Shown here piece after piece: positions 1 to 9,023 of a DNA stretch of 60,209 bases. The stretch comes from Fidelibacterota bacterium (lineage in GTDB: Bacteria > Fidelibacterota > Marinisomatia > SCGC-AAA003-L08 > JACNLC01). The position numbers and the translations under genes were made by a program. The notes under the pieces were generated by a model. It saw nothing but the letters and a program-made list of their open reading frames with translations, was not told where the DNA came from and made no database searches. Where the stretch lies: contig JACNLC010000037.1 in assembly GCA_014381725.1 (NCBI GenBank), forward strand, positions 1 through 60,209, written 5' to 3'. The first letter of the stretch is position 1. Each line of letters begins with the position of its first letter.

Positions 1-408
1 TATTGTTTGGTAATTTACCTCTCTTAGGGTGTCCGATAAAATGTAGGAAGTGCAGCATTTATTCCCAATTTTAAACTGTATAGAAAAAGTGAACTATCTT
101 TTTCTATAAGGGCAGTTTTAAGAAGAGAATACACAAGTGTTTTCGAAATATCAGTTGGGTTTACAGTATTTAAAGCCCTAGAGAATTATTTGTTAAATCG
201 TGAAATATTATTGAGTAATAGTTGGAGTTTATTTCTGCTCATCGGCACGCTTCAATATATTGTATTGAGGACTATCAAAAAACACACTAAACTTCTAAGT
301 AAAAGATAGAATATTTAAGTCTCGTCTAAATTAGTTCTTTGTAGTTTCACTTAAACTGTAATAACTTAAAGTATTACTTTAGGTATACAATCCGTAAATT
401 TGGACAAA
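1..408. other. Left edge, no confident gene; possible degraded 3' end of a gene
   Basis: The first 400 bases hold no complete gene. Two open stretches on plus are visible. Frame 3 runs from the window edge to a TAA at 72-74 and reads LFGNLPLLGCPIKC and so on. Frame 1 is open from 40 to a TAG at 307-309, about 89 codons, with a hydrophobic segment near its end (SWSLFLLIGTLQYIVL) and a basic tail. The second frame has no ATG or GTG near its beginning, so it is not an independent gene as it stands. The two frames could be one protein broken by an indel near base 40-70, but I do not recognise the family. The remaining bases, 310-408, are the merR leader. Confidence 0.3.
367..386. repeat. 20-bp palindrome-containing repeat, copy 1 (merR leader)
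   Basis: TAAAGTATTACTTTAGGTAT occurs here, 22 bases before the merR start codon, and again exactly at 34336-34355. Its first 15 bases are a perfect inverted repeat, TAAAGTA and TACTTTA around a central T. The placement and symmetry suit a regulator binding site; that role is inference. Confidence 0.5.
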
Positions 409-804
409 ATGGAAACCAAAAAATTATATTACTCAATTGGCGAAGTCAGTAAAATGGCTGAGTTAAAACAATATGTTCTCAGGTATTGGGAAACTGAGTT
501 TTCAATGTTGCATCCTAGTAAGAATCGTGCAGGAAATAGAATATATCGAGAAAAAGATATTAATCTTATTAAAGAAATCAAGCATCTTTTGTATGATAAA
601 AAGTTCACGATAGAAGGAGCACGCCAATATTTTAAAAGTAAATCAAGAGATGAAGATGGGATTGCTAAAAGTGATTCAAGTAGTTCTCTAGACTCAATTA
701 CTCAAATAAATGCATCATCAGTTGATATAAAAACTCTCAGAGATTTAAAAACCGGTCTTGATGATTTGCTACATTTAATTCAAAATTATAAGAAAACAAG
801 TTAG
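409..804 (+). CDS. MerR-family transcriptional regulator
   Basis: A short DNA-binding regulator of about 131 residues. The N-terminal winged helix-turn-helix is typical of MerR proteins: YSIGEVSKM, then the LRYWETEF recognition segment, the wing around NRAGNRIYR, and the second helix pair ending in TIEGARQYF. The remaining C-terminal half is short and Ser-rich, has no Cys or obvious ligand-binding domain, and ends in a probable dimerisation helix. An open frame exists from a TTG at 400, but the ATG at 409 places the usual short N-terminus before YSIGEV and is preferred. It heads a plus-strand series with a Lys-rich protein 20 bases downstream. The palindrome at 367-386 in its leader could be a self-regulatory operator, but MerR operators normally have longer spacing between half-sites. 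Inducer and targets are unknown. Confidence 0.85.
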   Translation: METKKLYYSIGEVSKMAELKQYVLRYWETEFSMLHPSKNRAGNRIYREKDINLIKEIKHLLYDKKFTIEGARQYFKSKSRDEDGIAKSDSSSSLDSITQINASSVDIKTLRDLKTGLDDLLHLIQNYKKTS

Positions 805-824
805 AATAGAGGTAATAATAAAAA

Positions 825-1097
825 ATGAATAAGAAGACATATATAGTTAAAAAGAAGCATAGAAAAAATCAAAAGAGGGTAAAAACTCTCAAAAAACAAT
901 CAATTGAAATGGGAATCAAAAAGAAAGTGACTCCTAAAAAACCTACAGCAACTAAAAAGGTAGATTCAAAAACAACTCCTAAAAAAACTGCTGTAAAGAA
1001 AACTACAGTAAAAAAGAAGGCTACAACTAAACCAAAAACAAAAGCACCAGCAAAAAGAACTGCTACTGCCAAAAAAACCAAAACTATCAGCAAGTAG
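825..1097 (+). CDS. Lysine-rich histone H1-like DNA-binding protein
   Basis: A 90-residue, extremely basic protein made mostly of Lys, Thr, Ala and Pro with almost no acidic residues. Repeats of the TPKK type (VTPKKPT, TTPKKTA) and Lys-Thr runs resemble the DNA-binding tail of eukaryotic histone H1 and the bacterial H1-like proteins of Chlamydia and relatives. The N-terminal 30 residues (KKKHRKNQKRVKTLKK) are basic without the Ala-Pro repeats. The ATG at 825 is preceded by GAGG about a dozen bases upstream. It follows merR by 20 bases, so the two may be co-transcribed. Low complexity makes the call depend on composition. The antisense frame is open only because Lys codons read backwards as Phe and Leu. 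Role as a nucleoid or RNA-binding protein is inferred. Confidence 0.7.
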   Translation: MNKKTYIVKKKHRKNQKRVKTLKKQSIEMGIKKKVTPKKPTATKKVDSKTTPKKTAVKKTTVKKKATTKPKTKAPAKRTATAKKTKTISK

Positions 1098-1123
1098 TTC
1101 TTGTTTGAGGATAACTACATTCT

Positions 1124-1795
1124 GTGAAACCGATTCTAGTTATTCCAGCGTACAATGTTAATTCATTAGATGAACTAGTAAACAGGATACTAGATTATTA
1201 TTCTGAAGATATTATCATAGTAGATGATGGATCAAATCCTTGTTTATCGCTTGACAATTTAGATAACAATAACAAAATAACTCTTCTCACAAATTACAAA
1301 AACATGGGGAAGGGTTATTCGTTAAAGAAAGCACTATCCTATATTTCAAGTCGTAATTATACACACGCGATTACTTTAGATGCCGATTTCCAGCACGATC
1401 CAAAACATCTTTTACAGTTTATAAATGTAGATGAAGATATAGATATTATAATTGGTATGAGAAGTTTTACTTCTGAAATGCCAATACATAGACGATTATC
1501 TAATTATTTAACTTCGAAAATAATTTCCATTAGATGCAAAAGAATCATTTACGACTCTCAATCTGGCTATCGTCGATATAAATTGTCTTCGATATTAGAC
1601 AATTCTTATAATGAAGATGGATTTCAGTTTGAAACTGAAATCCTGATTAAAATCCTATCGAAGAAACATCATTCTATAGATTACATTCCAATTGAAACTA
1701 TTTATGGTTCAGAGTCCAGCTCAATAAGAAATATTAGAGATACACTTAAATTCATTAAACTAATTCTAAGGAGTCTATTTTGGCGGATAAATTGA
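1124..1795 (+). CDS. Family 2 glycosyltransferase, dolichyl-phosphate-mannose-synthase-like
   Basis: A compact GT-A glycosyltransferase of 223 residues. It begins LVIPAYN, followed by IIIVDDGSN, the nucleotide-binding aspartates, and ITLDADFQHDP, which carries the DxD-type metal site. The FQFETEILIK segment and the overall length match DPM1/GtrB-like transferases that move a sugar from a nucleotide donor to a polyprenyl phosphate carrier. No C-terminal membrane domain is visible, so it probably acts at the inner face of the membrane. The start is a GTG at 1124 with GAGG upstream, since no earlier ATG fits. Its 3' end overlaps the next gene by 16 bases, which suggests translational coupling. 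Sugar and acceptor cannot be read from sequence. Confidence 0.85.
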   Translation: MKPILVIPAYNVNSLDELVNRILDYYSEDIIIVDDGSNPCLSLDNLDNNNKITLLTNYKNMGKGYSLKKALSYISSRNYTHAITLDADFQHDPKHLLQFINVDEDIDIIIGMRSFTSEMPIHRRLSNYLTSKIISIRCKRIIYDSQSGYRRYKLSSILDNSYNEDGFQFETEILIKILSKKHHSIDYIPIETIYGSESSSIRNIRDTLKFIKLILRSLFWRIN

Positions 1796-2274
1796 TTTCA
1801 TTTTTACAAGAAGCAATTTCTAGCAACGAACTAATTGTTTTTTTTATGTCGATGTTGCCAATCACAGAACTTCGAGCTACAATCCCTTGGGGATTAACTT
1901 ATGGTGAAATGACATGGATGCAAGCAGGAATAATTGCTGTTTTAGGGAATTTTATAATCACAATTCCAATTCTGTTTTATATTGACACAATATCGAATTA
2001 TTTTAGGAAATGGGAGAGAGGTGATAGGTTTTTCCTATGGCTATTTAATCGAACTCGTAGAAAAGGGAAAGTAATAGAACGAATTGAATTTTGGGGATTA
2101 GTCGTATTTGTTGGAATCCCTCTACCAATTACAGGTGCATGGACTGGAGCATTAGCCGCATTTCTATTCGGATTGCCAATTAAGCGATCATTATTTGCTA
2201 TTTTATTAGGATTGATAGTGAGTGCAACAATTGTAACAATAGCAACAATAAGTGGAATTTGGTTTGTTAATTAA
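1780..2274 (+). CDS. Small multidrug export family membrane protein
   Basis: A 164-residue polytopic membrane protein. LPITELRATIPWGL near the N-terminus and the IPLPITGAWTGALAAFLFG loop are characteristic of the putative small multidrug export family (Sm_multidrug_ex). Hydrophobic segments lie around residues 15-35, 45-70, 105-130 and 135-160. The start is a TTG at 1780, supported by a good AAGGAG at 1768-1773 with six bases between. It overlaps the end of the glycosyltransferase gene, so the pair is probably one transcription unit. Family members are named for a weak drug-resistance association and their true substrate is unsettled. The gene converges on the tRNA genes just downstream. Confidence 0.75.
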   Translation: MADKLISFLQEAISSNELIVFFMSMLPITELRATIPWGLTYGEMTWMQAGIIAVLGNFIITIPILFYIDTISNYFRKWERGDRFFLWLFNRTRRKGKVIERIEFWGLVVFVGIPLPITGAWTGALAAFLFGLPIKRSLFAILLGLIVSATIVTIATISGIWFVN

Positions 2275-2280
2275 TAAATG

Positions 2281-2354
2281 TCGGAACGAGAGGATTTGAA
2301 CCTCCGACCCCCTGAACCCCATTCAGGTGCGCTTCCGGACTGCGCCACGTTCCG
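2281..2354 (-). tRNA. tRNA-Pro (anticodon GGG)
   Basis: The minus strand folds into a complete 74-base cloverleaf. The acceptor stem pairs CGGAACG with CGTTCCG, with A as discriminator. The anticodon stem CCTGA/TCAGG encloses ATGGGGT, giving anticodon GGG for CCC/CCU. The T-arm contains GGAGG TTCAAAT CCTCT. The 3' CCA is not encoded. Confidence 0.95.
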
Positions 2355-2369
2355 TTAGAAATTTGAATA

Positions 2370-2448
<79 letters not shown>

Positions 2449-2604
2449 ATATTCAGTATTCAAACAACGCCATAAAATTAGAAAGAAAGTGATGACTGAA
2501 AAAAGTGGATTGACTAAAATTATTAAAATCAAACTATAGAAATTATAACTGATTAGCAATAAATTTTGCACAGTTTAAATATCAAAATATTATTAGGTAG
2601 AGCA

Positions 2605-5010
2605 ATGATTAATTATTCATTTCAAGAAATCGAAGAAAAATGGCAAAATATTTGGGAAGAAAACAAAGCTGGACAACCAGATTTTAGCAAAATAGAGAAA
2701 AAATTCTATAATCTGACAATGTTTAGCTATCCGTCAGGAGATAAGCTACATGTTGGCCATTGGTATAATTATGGACCGGCAGATACATATGCTCGTTATA
2801 TGAAAATGCGTGGGTATAATGTATTTCAGCCACAGGGATTTGATGCATTTGGATTACCAGCAGAAAACTATGCGATTAAACACGGTGTACATCCTGCGGT
2901 AAGTACTGCTAAAAATATTGAGACTATGCGCAAACAATTACGAAAAATCGGTGCAATGTACGATTGGAGCAACGAAATCAATACTAGTTCACCTGATTAT
3001 TATAAATGGACTCAATGGTTATTTCTTAAACTATACGAAAAGGGCTTAGCTTATCAGAAAAAAGCTCCAGTAAATTGGTGTCCTAGTTGTGTTACTGTGC
3101 TTGCTAACGAACAAGTAAAGGAAGAGAAATGCGAGCGGTGTGGAACAGAGGTTACAAAAAAAGATTTAAAGCAGTGGTTTTTCAAAATAACCGATTACGC
3201 TGAAGAGCTTCTACAAAAATTAGATGAATTAGATTGGCCAGATAGAACAAAACATATGCAACGACACTGGATTGGGAAAAGTGTAGGAGCAAGCATTAAA
3301 TTCAAAGTAAAAGACCACAATAAAAATATTGATGTTTTCACAACTCGCTCTGATACAATCTTTGGCGCGACTTATATGGTTTTAGCTCCAGAACACGAAT
3401 TTGTTCAAGAAATTACAACAGAAAAGTATAAAAGTGATGTTAATTCCTATATTCTAGTATCCAAATCCAAAACCGAAATAGAGCGAACTTCAACTGATCG
3501 TGAGAAAACTGGAGTTTTTACTGGTGCTTATGCAATAAATCCATTAAACCAAAAAGAAATTCCAATTTGGATTGGTGATTATGTAGTTTCTTCTTATGGG
3601 ACTGGTGCGATTATGGCAGTTCCTTCAGGAGATGAACGAGATTTTGAATTTGCCACTAAATTTAATCTACCAATCCTTGAAGTAGTTTCTCCAGATGGTA
3701 AACTATACGGAAACGAAAAATGCTTTTCAGAATATGGAATTTCTGTTAATTCAGGCGAATATTCAGGAAAACAGTCAAAAGATGTAATTAAACTCGTAGA
3801 TAAGAAATTGTCAGAGTTGGAAATTGGAGGAAGTAAAATTCAATACAAATTACACGATTGGTTGATAAGCAGACAGAGATATTGGGGAGCACCGATTCCT
3901 GTAGTTTATTGTAACAAATGCGGTACTGTTCCAGTTCCTGTAAAAGAATTACCTGTCAAGCTTCCAGAAGATATAGAACTTTCTGAAACTTATGGAGAGG
4001 ATGTATCACCATTAGCAAAACATAGAGAATTTATGGATACTGATTGTCCAAATTGTGGCGCAAATGCTAAACGGGACCCTGATACAATGGATACTTTTGT
4101 GTGTTCATCCTGGTATTTTCTTCGTTATCCAAACGCAAATTTCAATGATGGCGCATTTGATGAGGAATTATTGAATTGGCTTCCAGTAGATCAATACATC
4201 GGAGGTGCTGAACATGCAACTATGCACTTATTGTACGCTCGATTTGTAACAAAAGCTCTCAGAGATGCTGGATATCTGAATTTTGATGAACCCTTCAGAA
4301 GTTTGTATCATCAAGGTACAATTACCAAAGATGGTGCTAAAATGTCCAAATCACGAGGAAATACAGTCGCGCCAGACGAATTTATAGAGAAATATGGTTC
4401 TGATACATTCCGAGCTTATTTGATGTTTATGGGACCATTTGATGAAGGTGGTGACTGGAATGATAAAGGTATAACTGGCATTTATAGATTTTTGAATAAA
4501 GTATGGAGATTAACTCAGTTACCAATATCAGAAGAAAAGCCTTCAAGCTCAGATATACAGATATTACATTATACAATTAAAGAAGTAACAAATGACCTAT
4601 CAAATAAGAAATTCAACACTGCTATTAGTAGGTTAATGGAATTTGTCAACCATCACTCAAGTAAAAAGAAAATCGATAAAGCTTCAAGAGATACTTTAAT
4701 ACAGTTAACTGCACCGATTGCACCGCATTTATCTGAAGAATTATGGAGTATTGCTGGATATAATAAATCAGTATTTGATACACAATGGCCCGGGTTCGAT
4801 TCAAAACTCATTGAAAAATCCACATTGAAAATTGCTATACAAGTAAATGGTAAGTTGAGGGATGACATTGAAGTAGATAAGTCAATTTCAAAAGAAGATC
4901 TACTACAATTAGCAAAATCTACAGAAAAAATAAAAGGTTACTTAGCAGAGAAGAACATCATTAAAGAAATTGTAGTGCCAGGCAGATTAATAAATATTGT
5001 ATTGAAGTAG
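2605..5010 (+). CDS. leuS: Leucyl-tRNA synthetase
   Basis: Charges tRNA-Leu with leucine. This is a class I synthetase of 801 residues, in the normal range for the bacterial enzyme. The HIGH motif appears as HVGHW near residue 49, followed by GFDAFGLPAENYAIKHG. KMSKSRGN lies near residue 579. The CP1 editing domain lies between, with TTRSDTIFGATYMVLAPEH and the GTGAIMAVPSGDERD editing-site segment. Zinc-type Cys pairs are present (CPSC with CERCG, and CNKCG with CPNCG). A further in-frame TTG lies upstream at 2566, but the ATG at 2605 with AGG about seven bases before it gives the conserved MINYSFQEIEEKWQ start. It stands alone between the tRNA genes and cutA. Confidence 0.97.
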   Translation: MINYSFQEIEEKWQNIWEENKAGQPDFSKIEKKFYNLTMFSYPSGDKLHVGHWYNYGPADTYARYMKMRGYNVFQPQGFDAFGLPAENYAIKHGVHPAVSTAKNIETMRKQLRKIGAMYDWSNEINTSSPDYYKWTQWLFLKLYEKGLAYQKKAPVNWCPSCVTVLANEQVKEEKCERCGTEVTKKDLKQWFFKITDYAEELLQKLDELDWPDRTKHMQRHWIGKSVGASIKFKVKDHNKNIDVFTTRSDTIFGATYMVLAPEHEFVQEITTEKYKSDVNSYILVSKSKTEIERTSTDREKTGVFTGAYAINPLNQKEIPIWIGDYVVSSYGTGAIMAVPSGDERDFEFATKFNLPILEVVSPDGKLYGNEKCFSEYGISVNSGEYSGKQSKDVIKLVDKKLSELEIGGSKIQYKLHDWLISRQRYWGAPIPVVYCNKCGTVPVPVKELPVKLPEDIELSETYGEDVSPLAKHREFMDTDCPNCGANAKRDPDTMDTFVCSSWYFLRYPNANFNDGAFDEELLNWLPVDQYIGGAEHATMHLLYARFVTKALRDAGYLNFDEPFRSLYHQGTITKDGAKMSKSRGNTVAPDEFIEKYGSDTFRAYLMFMGPFDEGGDWNDKGITGIYRFLNKVWRLTQLPISEEKPSSSDIQILHYTIKEVTNDLSNKKFNTAISRLMEFVNHHSSKKKIDKASRDTLIQLTAPIAPHLSEELWSIAGYNKSVFDTQWPGFDSKLIEKSTLKIAIQVNGKLRDDIEVDKSISKEDLLQLAKSTEKIKGYLAEKNIIKEIVVPGRLINIVLK

Positions 5011-5113
5011 CAGGTAAGGATTGATATATCCCACTTTACATAATACATATTATCGGTATAGCGTAGTGAGTGATCTGTAGAGTGTGTATATGTTGTGATA
5101 AATTGCCTAACCT

Positions 5114-5422
5114 TTACTGACTATTTTCATTAAACCACTTTAAGAACTTTGGGTTTAGAATTAAAGTATCAATTTCTATCAGTTCAGGTGTATCGTAGTT
5201 ATGTTCTTTTAAAACGATTCTGCAGACTTCTTTTAGCAAATCTTCTTTGCATTTAATTATCATTATATATTCAGATTCTTCGACAATTTTATTGTCCCAA
5301 GAATATATTGACTGACAATTATTAAGAATCTGTACGCAAGGAGATAATTTATTTTCTACCAATAATCTAGCAATTCTCTTTGCTTCTTCGTTTGAATCTA
5401 TTGAAGTCAAAATAATTTTCAT
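5114..5422 (-). CDS. cutA: CutA-like divalent cation tolerance protein
   Basis: A 102-residue ferredoxin-like alpha/beta protein of the CutA1 family, which forms very stable trimers and was linked to copper tolerance; its biochemical role remains unclear. Family features are ILTSIDSNEEAKRIARLLVE at the start, LSPCVQILNNCQSIYSWDNKI in the middle, and HNYDTPELIEI near the end. An in-frame ATG lies 45 bases further upstream, but the ATG at 5422 has an AAAGGGA ribosome site about eight bases before it and gives the normal family N-terminus. It is divergent from the symporter gene, sharing about 140 bases of leader. Confidence 0.9.
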   Translation of the reverse strand: MKIILTSIDSNEEAKRIARLLVENKLSPCVQILNNCQSIYSWDNKIVEESEYIMIIKCKEDLLKEVCRIVLKEHNYDTPELIEIDTLILNPKFLKWFNENSQ

Positions 5423-5559
5423 ATCTAATCCCTTTAAATGAAGTAAAATTATCCTTAAATTCATCACTAATTTAATTGGTGTAATTTAACATTGTTTAAT
5501 TGAAGTGAAACCAATACTACTTACTTACTTTACATAATGTATTTCAGTTGGAGAAAAAT

Positions 5560-7032
5560 ATGCGTATTAATTCAAACAAATTGTTATTAGGCATTTTAAT
5601 CGGAATTCTTTTGGGATTCTTGTCCGGTGGTTTTTATCCTGAATTTGGGAAAGCTATATATTTCATTGGAGAATTATTCATCAAAGCTCTGCTGATGCTT
5701 GTTGTCCCTCTTGTAATGACTTCAATTATAGTTGGGATTACTGGACTCGGTGACATTAGAAAATTGGGACAAATTGGTCGCAAAACCGTTATTTACTATA
5801 TGTCAACTACAGCTTTATCCGTTATTGTTGGAATATTTCTCGTTAATCTTGTTAACCCTGGATTCATTTCTTCTGAACAGGATAGAATTGCATTTCGTGG
5901 TGGTGAAACCAAGAATAATGTTGAGTACTCAATTTCTAACAATAATTTGTTATTATCTAAGGGGAAGTTTGAAAATGTATATGATAATAACTTCTCAATA
6001 ATATTGACAGATCAAGACAGTATTTATGGAGAGATTAAAACTAATTCCACTGAATATTCTGTAAATATACTAAAATGGCTCGATAAAAACGGTTCAACCA
6101 CAACACCGAATAAAATTGGTAAAGGCTATATTGTAGATTTAAGAGTTAATGACAGAATAAAAAACAAAGAATCAAGCATTACAGCAGTTTTAAAGAATGT
6201 CTTTACAGGTCTAATTCCTAAAAACTTGTTTAAAGCAATGGTTGATAACGATGTTCTCCCTCTAATAATGTTTTCATTACTTTTTGGAGCAATGTTAACA
6301 ACTCTAGGTCCCAACGGACAAGTAGTTGTTTCTTTTTTTAGAGGTGTTAATGAAGTTATAATGAAAATTATTCATCTATTGATGTTAGTTGCCCCAATTG
6401 GAATTGGGGCATTAATTGCCGGGAGATTAGGTAATGCAGGTGGTTTTAGTGATTTTATCCCAGAATTAGTTCGTTTGAGCAAATATGCATCTACCGTAAT
6501 TATTGGATTACTAATTCATGGGATGCTTACTCTCCCCCTCATTCTACTATTTTTCGGCAAACGAAATGTTTGGCGATTTACTGCCAATATGGCCTCTTCG
6601 TTAACGACTGCTTTTTCTACTGCATCAAGCTCGGCGACACTTCCTGTTACAATGCAATGTGCTGTAGAAAAAAATAAAGTATCCAAACGAACAGCAAGTT
6701 TTGTTTTACCTCTTGGTGCAACAATAAATATGGATGGAACTGCATTATATGAAGCAGTCGCAGCAATATTTATTGCACAAATTTATGGAATTGATTTGAC
6801 TTCAGCTCAAATGGTTGTGATTTTCCTAACTGCAACTCTTGCTGCGATTGGCGCAGCAGGTATTCCCGAAGCTGGACTAGTTACAATGGTAATTGTTTTG
6901 CAAGCGGTAAATCTTCCAATTGAAGGAATATCTTTAATATTGATTATTGATTGGTTTTTAGATAGATGTAGAACTACTATAAATGTTTGGGGTGACGCAG
7001 TTGGTTCAGCTGTAATTGATCGGCAAAATTAG
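5560..7032 (+). CDS. Sodium/acidic amino acid (dicarboxylate) symporter, DAACS family
   Basis: A 490-residue secondary transporter that should couple Na+ entry to uptake of glutamate, aspartate or a related dicarboxylate. Seen directly: [13 protein letters not shown], the serine-rich HP1 loop; [13 protein letters not shown], the NMDGT sodium and substrate site; and [15 protein letters not shown] in the last transmembrane helix. In that last motif the Arg that binds the substrate side-chain carboxylate in GltPh and EAATs is present, and the DRxRTTxNVxGD pattern is closer to animal EAATs than to GltPh. A polar insert of about 80 residues (about 100-180) sits between early membrane helices, where EAATs also carry an insertion. 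ATG 5560 has GGAGA seven bases upstream; a TTG at 5548 is less likely. Confidence 0.92.
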   Translation: MRINSNKLLLGILIGILLGFLSGGFYPEFGKAIYFIGELFIKALLMLVVPLVMTSIIVGITGLGDIRKLGQIGRKTVIYYMSTTALSVIVGIFLVNLVNPGFISSEQDRIAFRGGETKNNVEYSISNNNLLLSKGKFENVYDNNFSIILTDQDSIYGEIKTNSTEYSVNILKWLDKNGSTTTPNKIGKGYIVDLRVNDRIKNKESSITAVLKNVFTGLIPKNLFKAMVDNDVLPLIMFSLLFGAMLTTLGPNGQVVVSFFRGVNEVIMKIIHLLMLVAPIGIGALIAGRLGNAGGFSDFIPELVRLSKYASTVIIGLLIHGMLTLPLILLFFGKRNVWRFTANMASSLTTAFSTASSSATLPVTMQCAVEKNKVSKRTASFVLPLGATINMDGTALYEAVAAIFIAQIYGIDLTSAQMVVIFLTATLAAIGAAGIPEAGLVTMVIVLQAVNLPIEGISLILIIDWFLDRCRTTINVWGDAVGSAVIDRQN

Positions 7033-7089
7033 TTAGATTTCTTTCAATAAAGATGGCTATTCCACAAAAGTAACGACTTTTAAAACTTT

Positions 7090-7569
7090 CTAAAACCTGT
7101 CGTCTCCTTTGATGGATTTGAATCTTTTTGCTTTATATTGTAACCAACCGATTTTGCAATCTTCTATTTTTTCAAATTCATTTACATAAGGTTTAATGTC
7201 GATCAGTGGAGTCCCATCTACTATATCCAAACTTCTGATAAACAATTTATTATCTTCTATTTTGTCTAGTTTTACAAGAGACAATCCAATTGAATTTGGG
7301 CGAGATGGTGCTCTGGTTGAAAATACTCCTCTTTCACAATCATCTAAAAATGGAATGACTTTCAATTTGTGTTTTTTCGACAGATGAAAATGATAAATCA
7401 AATATAAATGACTGAAACCAGAAAGGTCTTGCAAACCATCTGCAAATTCTGAAAACACCTCTACACAGCCGGGATTCTTTTTGTCTGTCAAAGGCTGAAT
7501 CGGTGTTCCCTTTGGAGTTTTAGAAGATGAATGAATAATTCCAATTGGTTTATAAATTATATTTTCCAC
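7090..7569 (-). CDS. trmO: TrmO-like tRNA (t6A37) N6-methyltransferase
   Basis: A 159-residue protein of the TsaA/TrmO family, which uses S-adenosylmethionine to methylate N6-threonylcarbamoyl-adenosine-37 in certain tRNAs. Diagnostic segments are YKPIGIIHS at the N-terminus, LSGFSHLYLIYHFH, FSTRAPSRPNSIGLSLV, which matches the family TRxPxRPNPIGLS, and VDGTPLIDIKPYV. The frame is open to a TTG at 7593, but the GTG at 7569 is preceded by AAGGGG seven bases upstream and gives the usual N-terminus, so it is preferred. It lies 11 bases downstream of the aldehyde dehydrogenase gene and is probably co-transcribed with it. Confidence 0.88.
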   Translation of the reverse strand: MENIIYKPIGIIHSSSKTPKGTPIQPLTDKKNPGCVEVFSEFADGLQDLSGFSHLYLIYHFHLSKKHKLKVIPFLDDCERGVFSTRAPSRPNSIGLSLVKLDKIEDNKLFIRSLDIVDGTPLIDIKPYVNEFEKIEDCKIGWLQYKAKRFKSIKGDDRF

Positions 7570-7580
7570 GAAGTATCCCC

Positions 7581-8939
7581 TTACTTTATCCAAATAGTTT
7601 TGATGTTTGCAAATTCTTTTATTCCATAATGAGAAAGCTCTCTCCCGTAACCTGATTTTTTAACTCCTCCAAATGGTAATCTAGGGTCAGACTTTACTAT
7701 TCCATTGATGAATACAGAACCACTTTCTATATTTCTAGCTAATAGTTCCGCATTTTCTAAATTGCTAGTCCACAAGCTAGCCCCTAAGCCGAACTCAGAA
7801 TCGTTAGCTACATCTATTGCTTCTTCGATATTTTTAACTGGGATAATAGCTAGTACTGGGCCGAATGTTTCCTCGTCATAAACTGGCATTCCTTTTTGAA
7901 CATTGGTTAAAATGGTCGGAGGATAGAAATTACCAGAAAACTGATGTAATTTGCCATCAGTCAATAACTTTGCACCTTGCTCAACTGAACAGCTGACTTG
8001 TTTATGTATTTCTTCAACAAATTCAATTTTGGCTAGTGGTCCAATTTGCGTAGTTTCATCTAGTGGGTTTCCCATTTTCAGAGATTTAACTTTTTGAACT
8101 AGTTTTTCGGTAAATTCTTCTATACGAGATTCAACTACGATAAATCGTTTTGCAGAGATACAGCTCTGCCCAGCATTCATAAATCGAGAAGTTATTGCAA
8201 CATCAACACACTCATCAATATCTGCATCATCCAAAATGATAAAAGGATCAGAGCCACCCAATTCAAGAACAGTTTTCTTAATTGATTTTCCAGTTATTTC
8301 TGCGACACTACTTCCAGCAAATTCACTACCGGTAAGCGTTACAGCCGTAATTCGTTTGTCAACAATTATATTTTTTACAAATTTTGATGGAATAAGTAAA
8401 GTTCTAAATGTGTTTTTCGGGAATCCAGACTCCTGAAATATTTTCTCAATAGCCATTGCACACCCTGATACATTTGATGCGTGTTTGAGCAAAGCTGTAT
8501 TTCCTGTCATTATTGTAGGAGCTAAAAAGCGAAATACCTGCCAAAATGGAAAATTCCAGGGCATTATCGCAAGAACCACACCAATTGGATCATATACAAT
8601 ATAACTTTTACTTGCATCTGTTTCGATAAATTCATTTTGTAGAAAACTCTCAGTATTTTCTGCATAATAATCACAAACCCAAGCACATTTTTCAACTTCA
8701 GCACGAGATTCAAAAATAGGTTTTCCCATTTCAAGTGTAATGAGTTTTGAATACTCTTCTATTTTGTTACGAAGTTTGATTGCTACTTGATGCATTAAAT
8801 TAGAGCGTTCAGAAAATGAAGTTTGTCTCCATTGATAAAACTCTTTGTGTACTTCATTTGTGATTATATCAATTTGCTCGAAAGAATATTCTGTGTATTC
8901 TTTCATAACTTCATTTGTTGCAGGATTTATTGACTTCAT
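7581..8939 (-). CDS. NAD(P)-dependent aldehyde dehydrogenase, succinate-semialdehyde dehydrogenase type
   Basis: A 452-residue aldehyde dehydrogenase that oxidises an aldehyde to a carboxylate with NAD(P)+. MPWNFPFWQVFRFLAP, TLTGSEFAGSSVAE and VLELGGSDPFIILDDAD supply the cofactor site and catalytic Glu, and NAGQSCISAKRF contains the catalytic Cys. The short length and the INPATNEVMKEY start fit the Sad/GabD subgroup, which converts succinate semialdehyde to succinate, but substrate specificity within this family is often wrong by annotation. A GGTGGAG ribosome site precedes the ATG. No GABA transaminase is nearby, so pathway placement is uncertain. Confidence 0.88.
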   Translation of the reverse strand: MKSINPATNEVMKEYTEYSFEQIDIITNEVHKEFYQWRQTSFSERSNLMHQVAIKLRNKIEEYSKLITLEMGKPIFESRAEVEKCAWVCDYYAENTESFLQNEFIETDASKSYIVYDPIGVVLAIMPWNFPFWQVFRFLAPTIMTGNTALLKHASNVSGCAMAIEKIFQESGFPKNTFRTLLIPSKFVKNIIVDKRITAVTLTGSEFAGSSVAEITGKSIKKTVLELGGSDPFIILDDADIDECVDVAITSRFMNAGQSCISAKRFIVVESRIEEFTEKLVQKVKSLKMGNPLDETTQIGPLAKIEFVEEIHKQVSCSVEQGAKLLTDGKLHQFSGNFYPPTILTNVQKGMPVYDEETFGPVLAIIPVKNIEEAIDVANDSEFGLGASLWTSNLENAELLARNIESGSVFINGIVKSDPRLPFGGVKKSGYGRELSHYGIKEFANIKTIWIK

Positions 8940-9023
8940 CAGATTACTCCACCTATTTTATTTTAAATTTAAGAGAAGTCTGCATAATAATGGAAACTGT
9001 TAATTATATCTATGATGTAAAAA

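Noticed and set aside
869-1093. Minus-strand frame with many Val, Phe and Ala residues opposite the Lys-rich gene
   Set aside because: It is the antisense of Lys, Thr and Ala codons, which read backwards as Phe, Leu, Val and Gly; it has no ribosome site and no recognisable protein family.
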